From Lysinibacillus mangiferihumi (GTDB taxonomy: Bacteria > Bacillota > Bacilli > Bacillales_A > Planococcaceae), in the NCBI RefSeq assembly GCF_003049665.1, contig NZ_PYWM01000006.1:62001-126000 (forward strand): a DNA stretch of 64,000 bases, in the 5' to 3' direction. Shown piece after piece: positions 34,324 through 43,596 of the stretch. Below the pieces are notes generated by a model. The model did not search any database. It was not told the DNA's origin and worked only from the letters and a program-made list of their open reading frames with translations. How positions within the stretch are numbered: the stretch's first letter is position 1; each line of letters begins with the position of its first letter. The position numbers and the translations under genes are program-made.

Positions 34324-35079
34324 ATGTTAACAATCAAAAATATTCATAAATCATTTGGCGATAATGAAATTTTAAAAGGTGTAGATTTATCGATTGATAA
34401 AGGTGATGTAGTTGTTATTTTAGGCCCGAGTGGCTCAGGTAAAACGACTTTATTGCGTTGCATTAACTTTTTAGAAAAGGCCGACCAAGGGCATGCGACA
34501 TTCGGTACGATCGATGTTGATTTTCAAAATGTCAAAAAGAAGGATGTCCATGCTATTCGTCAACGTGTAGCGTTTGTATTCCAAAATTATAATCTTTTTA
34601 CGAATAAAACAGCTTTAGAAAATGTGACAGAAGGACTTGTTATTGGCCGAAAAATAGCAAAGGCTGAAGCGATTGAAATCGGTAAAAAAGCGCTTGATAA
34701 AGTAGGGCTGTCAGAAAAATATGATGCTTATCCAAGTCAGTTATCTGGCGGCCAACAGCAGCGTGTTGGTATTGCCCGTGCAGTTGCCTTGAATCCAGAT
34801 ATTATTTTATTCGATGAGCCGACCTCTGCCCTTGACCCAGAACTAGTGGGAGAAGTATTGACGGTTATGAAGAACATTGCGAAAGAGGGCACGACAATGC
34901 TTGTTGTAACGCATGAGATGGGCTTTGCAAAGGATGTGGCAAACCGCGTTATTTTTATGGATGGTGGGGTTGTTGTCGAAGAAGGAAGCCCACATGATAT
35001 ATTCGTTAGCCCGAAAGAAGAGCGGACGAAAAAGTTTTTAAAGCGCGTGATACCAGAGGATTATACATTTTATATTTAA
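34324..35079 (+). CDS. Amino-acid ABC transporter ATP-binding protein
   Basis: The 251-residue ATPase has Walker A GPSGSGKT (34-41), a Q loop near VFQNYNLF, the signature LSGGQQQR, Walker B IILFDEP and the H loop VTHEM. The pattern is of the GlnQ/TcyN polar amino-acid group. It is the last gene of the operon, 13 bases after the second permease. Confidence 0.95.
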   Translation: MLTIKNIHKSFGDNEILKGVDLSIDKGDVVVILGPSGSGKTTLLRCINFLEKADQGHATFGTIDVDFQNVKKKDVHAIRQRVAFVFQNYNLFTNKTALENVTEGLVIGRKIAKAEAIEIGKKALDKVGLSEKYDAYPSQLSGGQQQRVGIARAVALNPDIILFDEPTSALDPELVGEVLTVMKNIAKEGTTMLVVTHEMGFAKDVANRVIFMDGGVVVEEGSPHDIFVSPKEERTKKFLKRVIPEDYTFYI

Positions 35080-35323
35080 GGTTTTATTGGAACTAGTGAA
35101 ACGTTTTTAGTGGCAGGGATGGGGCTCTAGTTGTTGTACTATCTTTCTTCTGACTTATGATTTACGTTTTTATTTGTCATTGCGCCCTATAGAATTTATA
35201 CTTTTACTTGAAAAAAGATGTTCAATTCTTGTAGCCATAACTGGAGTTGAGCTTAACAGTTTAATTGGAAAGATTTTGAGAACTTACAGCAAAAGCTAAA
35301 TTTTCAAAAAGGGGTTTACATCA

Positions 35324-36061
35324 ATGCCACTCACTTTTGCACATCCCGCTGCCGTACTACTGTTCTCAAGAAAAAGTAAGTATATTAATTTTTCTGCAAT
35401 GGTTATTGGTAGTATGGCTCCAGACTTTGAGTATTTTCTAAGAGGTCAACCTAAGGGTGAAATAGGTCATACTTTTATGGGGTTTATTACGTTAAATCTA
35501 CCGTTAGTAGCTTTCATCTACTTTATCTATCATTTCTTTATACACCAAACTTTTGTTAATTATTTGCCTAATATACTACAAGATACTTATACAAATAGAG
35601 TAGATTCCAATAAATTATTGAAATTAGTCGTGTTTATTTATTCTGCCCTGTTTGGCATGCTAACTCATGTCGTATGGGATTCCTTTACGCATATAAATGG
35701 TTATATGGTGCTTACATTCCCTACAGTATTTACTAAAATCTATCGTATTTATGGTTTTGACCTACCTTTGTATAAGTTTTTGCAGCATGGTAGTACATTA
35801 CTGGGATTCATTTTGATATTTGGTTATATGTATTTCAGAGCATTATCTCAGAGACATAGAAATCCTACCGTTGGTGTTACACATAAAATTATTTATTGGT
35901 CATCTTTATTAATAATGGCATCTTCAGTGGTAATTATTTGGTATGCCATAGACTATGTGCCATTTTTAAATTATGGCATTCTTGTTGTAAGAATAATCGA
36001 TTCTTTTTTTATTAGTTTATTTGTCATATCAATCTACTTAAAATATTGGCTAAAAAGGTAA
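35324..36061 (+). CDS. DUF4184-family membrane protein
   Basis: The 245-residue protein starts MPLTFAHPAAVLLF after AAAAAGGGG. It carries the DUF4184 pattern of an N-terminal TFAHPA, then GSMAPDFEYF and GHTFMG, and HVVWDSFTHING with conserved His and Asp. About six hydrophobic helices are present. The clustered His/Asp residues suggest a membrane metal-dependent hydrolase, but no member has a firm function that I know. It is monocistronic with its own terminator. Confidence 0.8.
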   Translation: MPLTFAHPAAVLLFSRKSKYINFSAMVIGSMAPDFEYFLRGQPKGEIGHTFMGFITLNLPLVAFIYFIYHFFIHQTFVNYLPNILQDTYTNRVDSNKLLKLVVFIYSALFGMLTHVVWDSFTHINGYMVLTFPTVFTKIYRIYGFDLPLYKFLQHGSTLLGFILIFGYMYFRALSQRHRNPTVGVTHKIIYWSSLLIMASSVVIIWYAIDYVPFLNYGILVVRIIDSFFISLFVISIYLKYWLKR

Positions 36062-36084
36062 AGTATTGAGATTTATCTTTATAG

Positions 36085-36116
36085 AGACTGTTCTGTTAAA
36101 TGGGACAGTCTTTTTT
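36085..36116 (+). terminator. Rho-independent terminator
   Basis: AGACTGTTCT and GGGACAGTCT pair (one wobble) and are followed by TTTTTT, 24 bases after the DUF4184 gene. Confidence 0.85.
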
Positions 36117-36224
36117 GTTACTGATTTTTGAGCGCTGTTTGTTGAAAAGAGGAGGAACTAGTAGATTTTTGCTATATGATGTAGGAAATTTCAATTATTT
36201 ATTAAACAGAATTATCAAAAAATA

Positions 36225-36253
36225 TTGACATTTAGGTTTTCTTTTTTTATATT
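36225..36253 (+). promoter_or_regulatory. Sigma-A promoter for yfcC-type operon
   Basis: TTGACA, 17 bases, then TATATT: a near-perfect vegetative promoter. Transcription should start near 36260, directly before the palindromes. Confidence 0.7.
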
Positions 36254-36266
36254 TTTACTAATATAT

Positions 36267-36302
36267 TTCCGTTTATCGGAATTAATTTCCGTATAGTGGA
36301 AA
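36267..36302. promoter_or_regulatory. Tandem operator-like palindromes
   Basis: TTCCGTTTATCGGAA (36267-36281) is a perfect inverted repeat around TTTAT. TTTCCGTATAGTGGAAA (36286-36302) has the same half-sites less perfectly. Their position just after the predicted start site fits a repressor roadblock. The half-site TTCCG resembles IclR-type sites; the regulator is not next door. Confidence 0.5.
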
Positions 36303-36381
36303 AATATTAAGTGGATTTTTTGTTTTATGTAGCAAGTTGCTACTTTAAGGTTTTGTACTACGAATGCAAAGGGGAGAGAGG

Positions 36382-37794
36382 ATGGCAAATCTACAAGAGA
36401 ATCATAATGTTGAAGAGCCGAAAATCAAGGGGATTAATGCGTTTGTTTTAATGTTTATTATTATTTTAGTTATGAGTGTCCTTACGTATATTATTCCAGC
36501 TGGTCAGTATGATCGAGTTGAGATAAACGGGCGTATGGTTGTAGACCCTGAATCATTTCACTATATAGATTCGAGTCCAGTCGGTTTCCTTGAAATATTC
36601 AATAGTGTCCATTTAGGGATGCTAGAAGGTGCTTCCATTATTTTATTTGTTTTCTTATTTGGGGGAGCGCTTGGTATTATGCAAAAAACGGGAGCGATCG
36701 ATTCATTTATTAAAGTAATGGCTTCTAAATTTGGTCAGAAGGAGTACGTGTTAATTCCGATTCTGATATTAATCTTTGGTAGTTTAGGAACATTAATCGG
36801 TTCAGCAGAGGATACACTTGTATATATTGCCATCATTATTCCATTAACGATGGCTCTAGGAATGGATGCCATTACAGGGTTTGCAATTGTCATGCTAGGG
36901 ACATTAGCAACTGGTTTTACATCTGGCATGACCAATCCATTTAACATCGGCGTTGCTCAAACGATAGCTGAATTGCCAATGTATTCAGGTATGTCTTATC
37001 GCATTATTGTATTTGTTGTTTTCTATCTTTTAACAGTAATTTATATTATTCGGCATGCAAAAAAAGTGAAAGAAGACCCATCGAAAGGAATCTACGGAAA
37101 GTTTAAGAGAGAAGAAACGGTGGAACTATCTTTAGACTTTAAAATGAGCGGTCGTCATTTATTGGCTTTGCTGGTGTTGTTAGCGAATTTTGTTGCATTA
37201 ATTGTCGGGGTTATTAAGTTTCAATGGTATATCAGTGAAATTGGTGGCGTATTCTTATTAAGCAGTATTATTATGTCGGTAATTTGTAAAATGAGTCCAA
37301 ATCAAATGGCTGAAGGCTTTATTTCAGGAGCGCGAGATATGGTGGAGGGCGCTTTAATTATTGGCTTTGCTCAAACAATCCTCGTTATTACGACATCGGG
37401 TGGCTTAATTGATACTATTTTACATTTTGTAGCGAACGCAGTCAGTGTACTACCTGCTTCTATTAATGCAGTAGGCATGTTCTTGCTACAACTGTGTTTA
37501 AATTTCTTAGTGCCATCAGGTAGTGGACAAGCTGCTTTAACAATGCCCATTATGACACCATTAGCTGATTTAATTGGTGTAACAAGACAGACAGCCGTAT
37601 TGGCTTTCCAATTTGGAGACGGTATATCGAATATGGTCATTCCTACAAGTGGTGTTTTGTTAGCAGGTTTAGCAATCGCAGGTATTCCATTTTCCAAATG
37701 GTTTAAATGGGTTTTCCCATACTTCGTTATTCAAACGACGTTAGCCATTATTTTATTAGTTATTGCGCACGTTATGAATTACGGCCCGTTTTAA
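36382..37794 (+). CDS. YfcC/DcuC-family carrier
   Basis: The ATG at 36382 (MANLQENHN) has AGGGGAGAGAGG in front; an ATG six codons earlier lies in that site. The 470-residue protein has about 12 helices and the PF03606-type patterns LTYIIPAGQYDR, TLIGSAEDTLVYIAI, LATGFTSGMTNPFNIGVAQ and LVPSGSGQAALTMPIM. Family members carry C4-dicarboxylates, arginine/ornithine or short peptides. The M20 amidohydrolase 27 bases downstream suggests import of an N-acylated amino acid or small peptide that is then hydrolysed. Confidence 0.88.
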   Translation: MANLQENHNVEEPKIKGINAFVLMFIIILVMSVLTYIIPAGQYDRVEINGRMVVDPESFHYIDSSPVGFLEIFNSVHLGMLEGASIILFVFLFGGALGIMQKTGAIDSFIKVMASKFGQKEYVLIPILILIFGSLGTLIGSAEDTLVYIAIIIPLTMALGMDAITGFAIVMLGTLATGFTSGMTNPFNIGVAQTIAELPMYSGMSYRIIVFVVFYLLTVIYIIRHAKKVKEDPSKGIYGKFKREETVELSLDFKMSGRHLLALLVLLANFVALIVGVIKFQWYISEIGGVFLLSSIIMSVICKMSPNQMAEGFISGARDMVEGALIIGFAQTILVITTSGGLIDTILHFVANAVSVLPASINAVGMFLLQLCLNFLVPSGSGQAALTMPIMTPLADLIGVTRQTAVLAFQFGDGISNMVIPTSGVLLAGLAIAGIPFSKWFKWVFPYFVIQTTLAIILLVIAHVMNYGPF

Positions 37795-37821
37795 TTTAGA
37801 GAATGATAGGAGGATTTACAA

Positions 37822-38991
37822 ATGATAAAAACAAAAGATTTACATCAACAGGTCATTGCTTGGAGACAGCATTTACATATGTATCCTGAATTATCACATC
37901 AAGAGCATCAAACAGCACAGTTTATCTATGAGCAATTAATAACATTCCCACATTTAGAAGTAAAACGGTTAACAGAAACGAGTGTTTATGCATGTTTAAA
38001 AGGGATGAAGACGGAGGGGCAGGGTCATACGATTTTATTGCGTGCAGATATTGATGCATTGCCAATTGAAGAAGAGACTGATTTGCCATTTAAATCAAAA
38101 AATCCAGGTGTGATGCATGCTTGTGGACATGATGCACATCCAGCGATGTTATTAGGTGCTGCGAAAGTATTAGCAGAGCGGGGAACAGATTTCAATGGTG
38201 AAATTCGTTTTATTTTCCAGCATGCTGAGGAGGTAACGCCAGGGGGAGCTGCTCAACTTGTGTCATTAGGTGTTGCGGATAATGTAGATTATGCATTTGC
38301 ATTACATGTAAGCCCCGATTATCAAGTCGGTCAATTTGCCATGAAGGATGGAAAGTTTACGGCAGCTGCAGATGATTTTGAGATAAAGATTTACGGTCGA
38401 GGTGGACATGCTTCGACGCCAGAAGTTGCAATTGATCCGTTATTGATTGGGTCAGAAATGGTTGTGGCATTGCAAACTATTGTGTCGCGTAAAGTACCAA
38501 GCATTCATGCTCCGGTTTTAACGGTAGCAAAATTTCATTGTGGTACAGCTTTAAATATTATTGCGGATACGGCTGAGCTTGGTGGTACAATTCGTTCGCT
38601 TGATGCGACAGTACGTGTGGAGGCTCGTCACCATTTAGAGAAGATTGTCAATGGTATAGCGTCCATGCATGGGGCTAGAGTAGATATTAAATGGGAACTT
38701 GGTTGTCCTTCTGTAACCAATGACAAGGAGCTTACAGCTTTATCGCGTCAAATAGCGGGGGATATTGTAGGGGCAGAAGGTGTACAGGAATTACCTGCAC
38801 CAATGTTTGGAACAGAAGATTTTGCCGATTTTTCAGAGATTGTTCCTTCTTCAATGCAGTATATAGGGGTGCATAATGAGGATTTTGGTGAAGCCTATCC
38901 TTTGCATCACCCTCGCTTTAAAATTGATGAGGATGCCTTGATTTATGGTGTTCGCTATTTTGAAAAAATCGCACGGACATTATGCCCTTAA
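37822..38991 (+). CDS. M20-family amidohydrolase
   Basis: The 389-residue protein has the M20D pattern: RQHLHMYPELSHQE, RADIDALPIEEET, the metal site MHACGHDAH, FQHAEE with the catalytic Glu, the dimer domain GGHASTP, and LHHPRF at the end. Members hydrolyse N-acyl amino acids, hippurate or indole-acetyl amino acids. It is in one operon with the YfcC-type carrier, so it probably acts on the imported substrate in the cytosol. Confidence 0.93.
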   Translation: MIKTKDLHQQVIAWRQHLHMYPELSHQEHQTAQFIYEQLITFPHLEVKRLTETSVYACLKGMKTEGQGHTILLRADIDALPIEEETDLPFKSKNPGVMHACGHDAHPAMLLGAAKVLAERGTDFNGEIRFIFQHAEEVTPGGAAQLVSLGVADNVDYAFALHVSPDYQVGQFAMKDGKFTAAADDFEIKIYGRGGHASTPEVAIDPLLIGSEMVVALQTIVSRKVPSIHAPVLTVAKFHCGTALNIIADTAELGGTIRSLDATVRVEARHHLEKIVNGIASMHGARVDIKWELGCPSVTNDKELTALSRQIAGDIVGAEGVQELPAPMFGTEDFADFSEIVPSSMQYIGVHNEDFGEAYPLHHPRFKIDEDALIYGVRYFEKIARTLCP

Positions 38992-39063
38992 AACCATCAC
39001 CAGTGTGGGTGGGTGTTTGAGTGTATTGGTGTAAAGTATCTAGTAGTTAATGGGAGTGATGTA

Positions 39064-39110
39064 TGGAAACACCCGCGGAAAGCGCCCGCAGCGGAAATCA
39101 ACGGCAGTAA
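39064..39110 (+). repeat. Fragment of dispersed repeat C
   Basis: GGAAACACCCGCGGAAAGCG, then CCCGCAGCGGAAATCAACGG, is GC-rich against its surroundings. It resembles the end of the repeat family also seen at 26823-26985 and 44995-45115. Confidence 0.5.
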
Positions 39111-39124
39111 CTATCTACAACAAT

Positions 39125-39158
39125 AAACACCCACCTTATGCAGGCGGGTGTTTATCGT
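39125..39158. terminator. Hairpin terminator between converging genes
   Basis: ATAAACACCC and GGGTGTTTAT enclose a further ACC/GGC-type stem. It lies between the amidohydrolase and the CofE-like gene. Confidence 0.75.
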
Positions 39159-39170
39159 TGTTATCGCGTA

Positions 39171-40361
39171 TTATTTTGTATAGTTATCAAAATAACCTTG
39201 AATATAAATCATTGGTGTTCCTTTATCGCCTGAGCCTGAAGTTAGGTCAGAAAGAGAACCGATTAAGTCTGTTAATTTACGAGGTGTTGTACCTTGAGCG
39301 GCCATTTGACCAGTTAAATCTTCGTCTTTATTTTGAATATATTCAGAGATAGCTGTTTTTAATTCTTCTCCGCGAAGATCAGCAAAATCATTATCTGCTA
39401 AGTATTTTAATTTTACTTCATTCGGTGTACCGTCTAAGCCTGCAGTGTAGGCAGGTGAAACAACAGGGTCAGCAAGCTCCCAAATTTTACCTACTGGATC
39501 TTTGAATGCACCATCTCCATAAACCATTACCTCTACTGTTTTACCAGTAGCTTCTTTGATTTTTGCTTGGATGCCATCAACGATTGGTTGGCAAGTATGT
39601 GGGAATAGTTTTACACTTTCCTCAGTTGCTTTGTTTGAGCCAAGTAGACCGTATTCTGCATTAAAGCCAGAACCATTAATAGATTCAGCTAAAATATTAT
39701 CTAACGAAAATACCTTTTCAGCACCATTCGTTGTTAAAATACGTTTTGTACGGAAGCGAGTGTGAATATCGCAAGTTAGTACACTTTTTGTATAGGCTAA
39801 AATTGTTTTTGGATTGTTTGAGAAGATGACTTCACAAGCTGCACCTTCAGCTTCGATTAATTCTTTGTAGTATTCAATATAATCTACACCTGTAAATGTG
39901 TGTTTTTTATAGCCGAAATGCTCGCGGAACTCAGCTTCTGTTAAGGTATCAGTCCAAGGATTAATACCTTTAACATCTAGTTCGTCGATATCAACTAAGT
40001 GGTTGCCAACTTCATCCGATGGGTAGCTTAGCATTAAAACGACTTTTTTTACCCCTTTCGCAATACCACGTAAGCAGTTTGCAAAGCGATTACGGCTTAA
40101 AATTGGGAAGATCACACCAACTGTATCATCACCAAACTTAGCAGCTACATCCGTTGCAATGTCATCGATTGATGCATAGTTACCTTGTGCACGGGCTACA
40201 ACAGATTCTGTTACTGTCACAATATCTCGATCCTCAATTGAATAGCCTTCCACTTTAGCAGCGTTTAGCACTGTATCGACAACGATTTGTTCGATGTTAT
40301 CGCCTTCGTTAATAATCGGACCACGAAGACCTCTTACCACTGTTCCAACTACACGTTCCAA
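39171..40361 (-). CDS. CofE-like protein (coenzyme F420-0:L-glutamate ligase family)
   Basis: The 396-residue protein begins MERVVGTVVRGLRGPII and has the CofE-type segments DRDIVTVTESVVARAQGNY, LSRNRFANCLRGIAKG, YPSDEVGNHLV and GINPWTDTLTEAEF. True CofE adds glutamate to F420-0 with GTP. Bacillales are not known to make F420, and no other F420 gene is in the window. This long form, found in many Firmicutes, probably ligates an amino acid to another acceptor. It is divergent from a LysR regulator that may control it. Confidence 0.75.
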   Translation of the reverse strand: MERVVGTVVRGLRGPIINEGDNIEQIVVDTVLNAAKVEGYSIEDRDIVTVTESVVARAQGNYASIDDIATDVAAKFGDDTVGVIFPILSRNRFANCLRGIAKGVKKVVLMLSYPSDEVGNHLVDIDELDVKGINPWTDTLTEAEFREHFGYKKHTFTGVDYIEYYKELIEAEGAACEVIFSNNPKTILAYTKSVLTCDIHTRFRTKRILTTNGAEKVFSLDNILAESINGSGFNAEYGLLGSNKATEESVKLFPHTCQPIVDGIQAKIKEATGKTVEVMVYGDGAFKDPVGKIWELADPVVSPAYTAGLDGTPNEVKLKYLADNDFADLRGEELKTAISEYIQNKDEDLTGQMAAQGTTPRKLTDLIGSLSDLTSGSGDKGTPMIYIQGYFDNYTK

Positions 40362-40496
40362 AATAATCTCTCCTTATTAAATAGCTATATGTTAATTTTT
40401 AATGAGATGAATAAAACCAATATGATTTTACTATACGCTCAGTTAATGATATAAGTAAAATTAATAGTTTAAATAATAGCTATAAGGAGAGCTTAT

Positions 40497-41417
40497 ATGA
40501 TAGGGAAATTAGATTTATATCGTGTTTTTAGTGTCGTTGCAAAAAATAGTAGCTTTTCTAGGGCGGCTAAAGATTTATTTATGACACAACCCGCCGTTAG
40601 CCAAGCCATGATGCAACTCGAAAGGGAGCTAGGCACTAGACTCTTCAACCGAACACCAAAGGGCGTCACATTAACGACAGAAGGAAAGTTGCTATTTGAA
40701 TATACTAACTCGGCATTAGGTCTTTTAGATGCAGGGGAAGAAAAGCTGCTAGAATTTAAAAATTTAACGACAGGCCAATTGAAAATAGGGGTAGGAGATA
40801 CAATTTCACGCTTCTTTTTAATGCCATATCTTGAGTCTTTTCATACGATGTATCCAAATATAAAATTGCAAATGTTAAATGGCACTACTTCGGAAATATG
40901 TAACTTTATAAAATCGGGTGAGGCTGATGTCGGGCTTTGCAATTTCCCGATAGAAGATGTCAGTTTACAATTAACCGCGTGCACGGAAGTTCAAGATATT
41001 TTCGTCTGTGGAGAGAAATATAAAACGCTCAAGTCAAAGAGCTTAAGTTTTGCGGATTTATTAAAGTTCCCCCTTATTTTTCTTGAGAAGAAATCGAACT
41101 CGAGAAACTATGTTGAAACTTATTTAATGTCAAAAGGTATTCAAATTGCACCGGAGTTTGAGCTCGGTTCACATGATTTAGTGCTTGAATTTGCACGTAG
41201 TAATTTAGGAATTGCGTGTGTAACAAAGGAATTTTCAATGGATTATTTACAACGAGGGCTACTTTATGAATTGCCACTTGTAGAAAGCATTCCAAATCGT
41301 AGTATTGGGATGTGTTATTTAAAAAGTGTTCCATTGTCCCGTGCTGCTACAAAATTTATCGAGATTATTGAACGTAAACAAGCTCGGAAGCAGATAAACC
41401 CCCGAACTTTAAAATAA
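40497..41417 (+). CDS. LysR-family regulator divergent from CofE-like gene
   Basis: The 306-residue protein has the LysR N-terminal helix-turn-helix (SFSRAAKDLFMTQPAVSQAMMQLERELGTRLF) and a type 2 periplasmic-binding-like effector domain (about 90-295). AAGGAGAGC lies before the ATG. The 135-base region shared with the divergent CofE-like gene contains two ATAGCTAT palindromes, one near each start. LysR proteins usually control the divergent gene with a small-molecule co-inducer. Confidence 0.92.
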   Translation: MIGKLDLYRVFSVVAKNSSFSRAAKDLFMTQPAVSQAMMQLERELGTRLFNRTPKGVTLTTEGKLLFEYTNSALGLLDAGEEKLLEFKNLTTGQLKIGVGDTISRFFLMPYLESFHTMYPNIKLQMLNGTTSEICNFIKSGEADVGLCNFPIEDVSLQLTACTEVQDIFVCGEKYKTLKSKSLSFADLLKFPLIFLEKKSNSRNYVETYLMSKGIQIAPEFELGSHDLVLEFARSNLGIACVTKEFSMDYLQRGLLYELPLVESIPNRSIGMCYLKSVPLSRAATKFIEIIERKQARKQINPRTLK

Positions 41418-41455
41418 GCTTAGCGACTAGATGATAGCCTGCTAAGCCTTTTTTT
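41416..41455. terminator. Terminator shared by two converging lysR genes
   Basis: AGGCTTAGC-type stem: GCTTAGC (41418-41424) and GCTAAGC (41441-41447) with inner CTAG/ATAG pairing, followed by a run of seven T. Confidence 0.75.
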
Positions 41456-42341
41456 ATGCTTCGCTTTTCTTTGTAATCAATTCAATCAGTGCATCAACAT
41501 TTCGTTTGTTTTTCATTGTAGGAGAGTGTAGATAGGAAAATGTCCGGATAAATCGTTGTTCAGCAAGTGGCAAAATAGCAAGATCACCATTTCGAAGGTC
41601 GCGCTCAATTACACTGCCAGATAGTAAAGATAGGCCTAGTCCTTCAATCACACTTTCTTTCACACCTTGGTTGCTACTAATGGTTAAGAGTGATTGCACT
41701 TGAAGACCGTTTGTTCTAAATAGATGATCTAAATAATTACGTGTACCTGAACCAACTTCACGTGCAACCCAATTTTGCCGTTGTAATTGTGGGATCGTGA
41801 TAGCAGATTGTTGAACAAGGGGGTGGTCGTTTGCGCTAACTATAAATAACTCATCTTCCATAAAAGGATGAATAATAAGCTCGTTGTCATGTGCCTGACC
41901 TTCAATAAGCCCTATATCTACTTGCAATAGTTTAGTAAATCGAATAATTTCATCGGTATTGCCAATAATAACTTGCAGCTCTAATTGAGGGAATTTGTGC
42001 TGAAGTTTCGACAACATGGCAGGCAATATATTTTCTCCAATTGTAAAGCTAGCCCCTATTACGAGCGTGCCTTGAATCGAATGATGATAAGCTAATATAT
42101 CTTCCTTCGCTGCCTCAGCAATAGCCATAATTTGTTTGGCACGCTTATATAAAATCTCACCAGTTGGTGTAATTTGCACAGACTTTGGCGAGCGGATAAA
42201 TAAAGTAGTTTGCAACGCTTGTTCAAGGTTTTTAATATGCAGACTGACACTAGGTTGCGAAATATGGAGCATTTCTGAGGCCTTCGTAAAGTTATTGACT
42301 TCAACTAATGTAACGAACGTTTTTAACGCATCGTATTGCAT
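41454..42341 (-). CDS. LysR-family regulator, CysL/YeiE type
   Basis: The 295-residue protein has the LysR helix-turn-helix (NFTKASEMLHISQPSVSLHIKNLEQAL) and an effector domain. It is divergent from a YeiH-family transporter, the arrangement known for YeiE-YeiH in enterics and for CysL-like regulators in Bacillales. It should activate that transporter under a sulfur- or anion-related signal, which is inference. It converges on another LysR gene and shares its terminator. Confidence 0.9.
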   Translation of the reverse strand: MQYDALKTFVTLVEVNNFTKASEMLHISQPSVSLHIKNLEQALQTTLFIRSPKSVQITPTGEILYKRAKQIMAIAEAAKEDILAYHHSIQGTLVIGASFTIGENILPAMLSKLQHKFPQLELQVIIGNTDEIIRFTKLLQVDIGLIEGQAHDNELIIHPFMEDELFIVSANDHPLVQQSAITIPQLQRQNWVAREVGSGTRNYLDHLFRTNGLQVQSLLTISSNQGVKESVIEGLGLSLLSGSVIERDLRNGDLAILPLAEQRFIRTFSYLHSPTMKNKRNVDALIELITKKSEA

Positions 42342-42454
42342 CGTCTCACCCCTTATTATTAGAAAAATTAATAATTGTAATTATATATATGTATTTTACT
42401 GATGATTAACTTTTTTATAAAGTATAATCATCAAGAATGAAAGAAGTGGACAGC

Positions 42455-43468
42455 ATGAATCAACAACAGGGGATAAAGAATTTACTAGCGCCACCATTTA
42501 TGAAGGGGATTATCTTGACATTAGGTCTTGCCTTAGTGGCTAAGTATATTTCGACATTTCCTTTTTTCTCAATATTAGGCCAGCTTGTAATAGCAATCAT
42601 ACTTGGGATGGTATGGCGAGCAACATTTACTGTACCTGATGTCTGGCAAACGGGTATATCTTTTTCGAGTAAAAAACTATTGCGATTAGGTATTATTTTG
42701 CTGGGGATGCGTTTGAATTTAGCTGATATTTATCATGCAGGAGCGAGCGTCTTTTTGATTGCCTTTCTCAATTTAGTATTTGCTCTCTTTGTTGTTTACT
42801 GGTTAACGAAGGTATTTCATGTCGATAAAAAGCTCGGCATTTTAACGGCTTGTGGAACAGCTATTTGTGGAGCTGCGGCTGTTGTGGCGATTGCCCCTCA
42901 AATTAAGGCGAATGAAAAGGAAACTGCTGTAGGTGCAGCGATTGTCGCCTTGCTTGGCACAGTATTTACACTTATTTATACAGTGGTGTATTCACTTATT
43001 GGCTTAACACCGACACAATATGGCGTTTTTGCAGGAGGTACATTGCATGAAATAGCTCACGTTATTGCAGCAGCGGCCGCGGGTGGCGATGAGGCTGTAA
43101 ATATGGCGGTCATTGTAAAATTAACGCGTGTCGCCTTGCTCGTACCAGTAGCGATTGTAATTGGAATTATGTATCAAAGAAGAAACAAAGAACAAGGAAA
43201 CAAAGCATTTTCGTTATCTATAATTCCTTGGTTTATTCTAGGTTTTTTAGTTATGAGCACTATTAATTCGTTAGGAATAATACCACCAGCATTTGCACAA
43301 ACAGTCGTAAATTGCGCATATATTTTAATTGCTATGGCGATGGCAGGCTTAGGATTGAATGTAGAAATGAAAACATTTAAGCAATTAGGCATTAAAGCCT
43401 TTATCGCAGGACTGATTGGTTCGGTATGTTTATCAATAGTCGGTTATTTCTTAGTAGTAGTGTTGTAA
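42455..43468 (+). CDS. YeiH-family putative sulfate/sulfite exporter
   Basis: I prefer the ATG at 42455 (MNQQQGIKN); the ATG six codons upstream has no ribosome site, although the site here is weak too (GAAGTGGA). The 337-residue protein has about ten helices and the PF03601 patterns LLRLGIILLGMRLNLADI, LTACGTAICGAAAVVAIAPQI, and FAGGTLHEIAHVIAAAAAGG. Members are annotated as putative sulfate exporters. The substrate is not proven for most. It is divergent from its LysR regulator. Confidence 0.9.
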   Translation: MNQQQGIKNLLAPPFMKGIILTLGLALVAKYISTFPFFSILGQLVIAIILGMVWRATFTVPDVWQTGISFSSKKLLRLGIILLGMRLNLADIYHAGASVFLIAFLNLVFALFVVYWLTKVFHVDKKLGILTACGTAICGAAAVVAIAPQIKANEKETAVGAAIVALLGTVFTLIYTVVYSLIGLTPTQYGVFAGGTLHEIAHVIAAAAAGGDEAVNMAVIVKLTRVALLVPVAIVIGIMYQRRNKEQGNKAFSLSIIPWFILGFLVMSTINSLGIIPPAFAQTVVNCAYILIAMAMAGLGLNVEMKTFKQLGIKAFIAGLIGSVCLSIVGYFLVVVL

Positions 43469-43475
43469 TGACTAA

Positions 43476-43509
43476 GAATTGTTTGAGAATTGTTTGAGTG
43501 CCTGACACC
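43476..43509 (-). repeat. Dispersed repeat A, copy 3
   Basis: Read on the minus strand it is GGTGTCAGGCACTCAAACAA, followed by TTCTCAAACAATTC. It lies 8 bases after the yeiH-type stop, next to a strong terminator. Two base changes in the head distinguish it from copies 1 and 2. Confidence 0.8.
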
Positions 43510-43512
43510 AAG

Positions 43513-43552
43513 AAAAAACCATGCATATTTTCTAGAAATATGCATGGTTTTT
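43513..43552. terminator. Strong bidirectional terminator
   Basis: AAAAAACCATGCATATTT and AAATATGCATGGTTTTTT form an 18-bp perfect stem around a five-base loop between converging genes. Confidence 0.92.
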
Positions 43553-43596
43553 TAGATAGAATCAGAAGATAATTTAAATAGGTTTACAATTCGTTA

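Larger units (their letters stand above)
36062..36381. other. Intergenic regulatory region before carrier-amidohydrolase operon
   Basis: The left end holds the terminator of the DUF4184 gene. The right part holds a promoter (36225-36253) and two operator-like palindromes (36267-36302). The rest is AT-rich without other visible structure. Confidence 0.6.
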
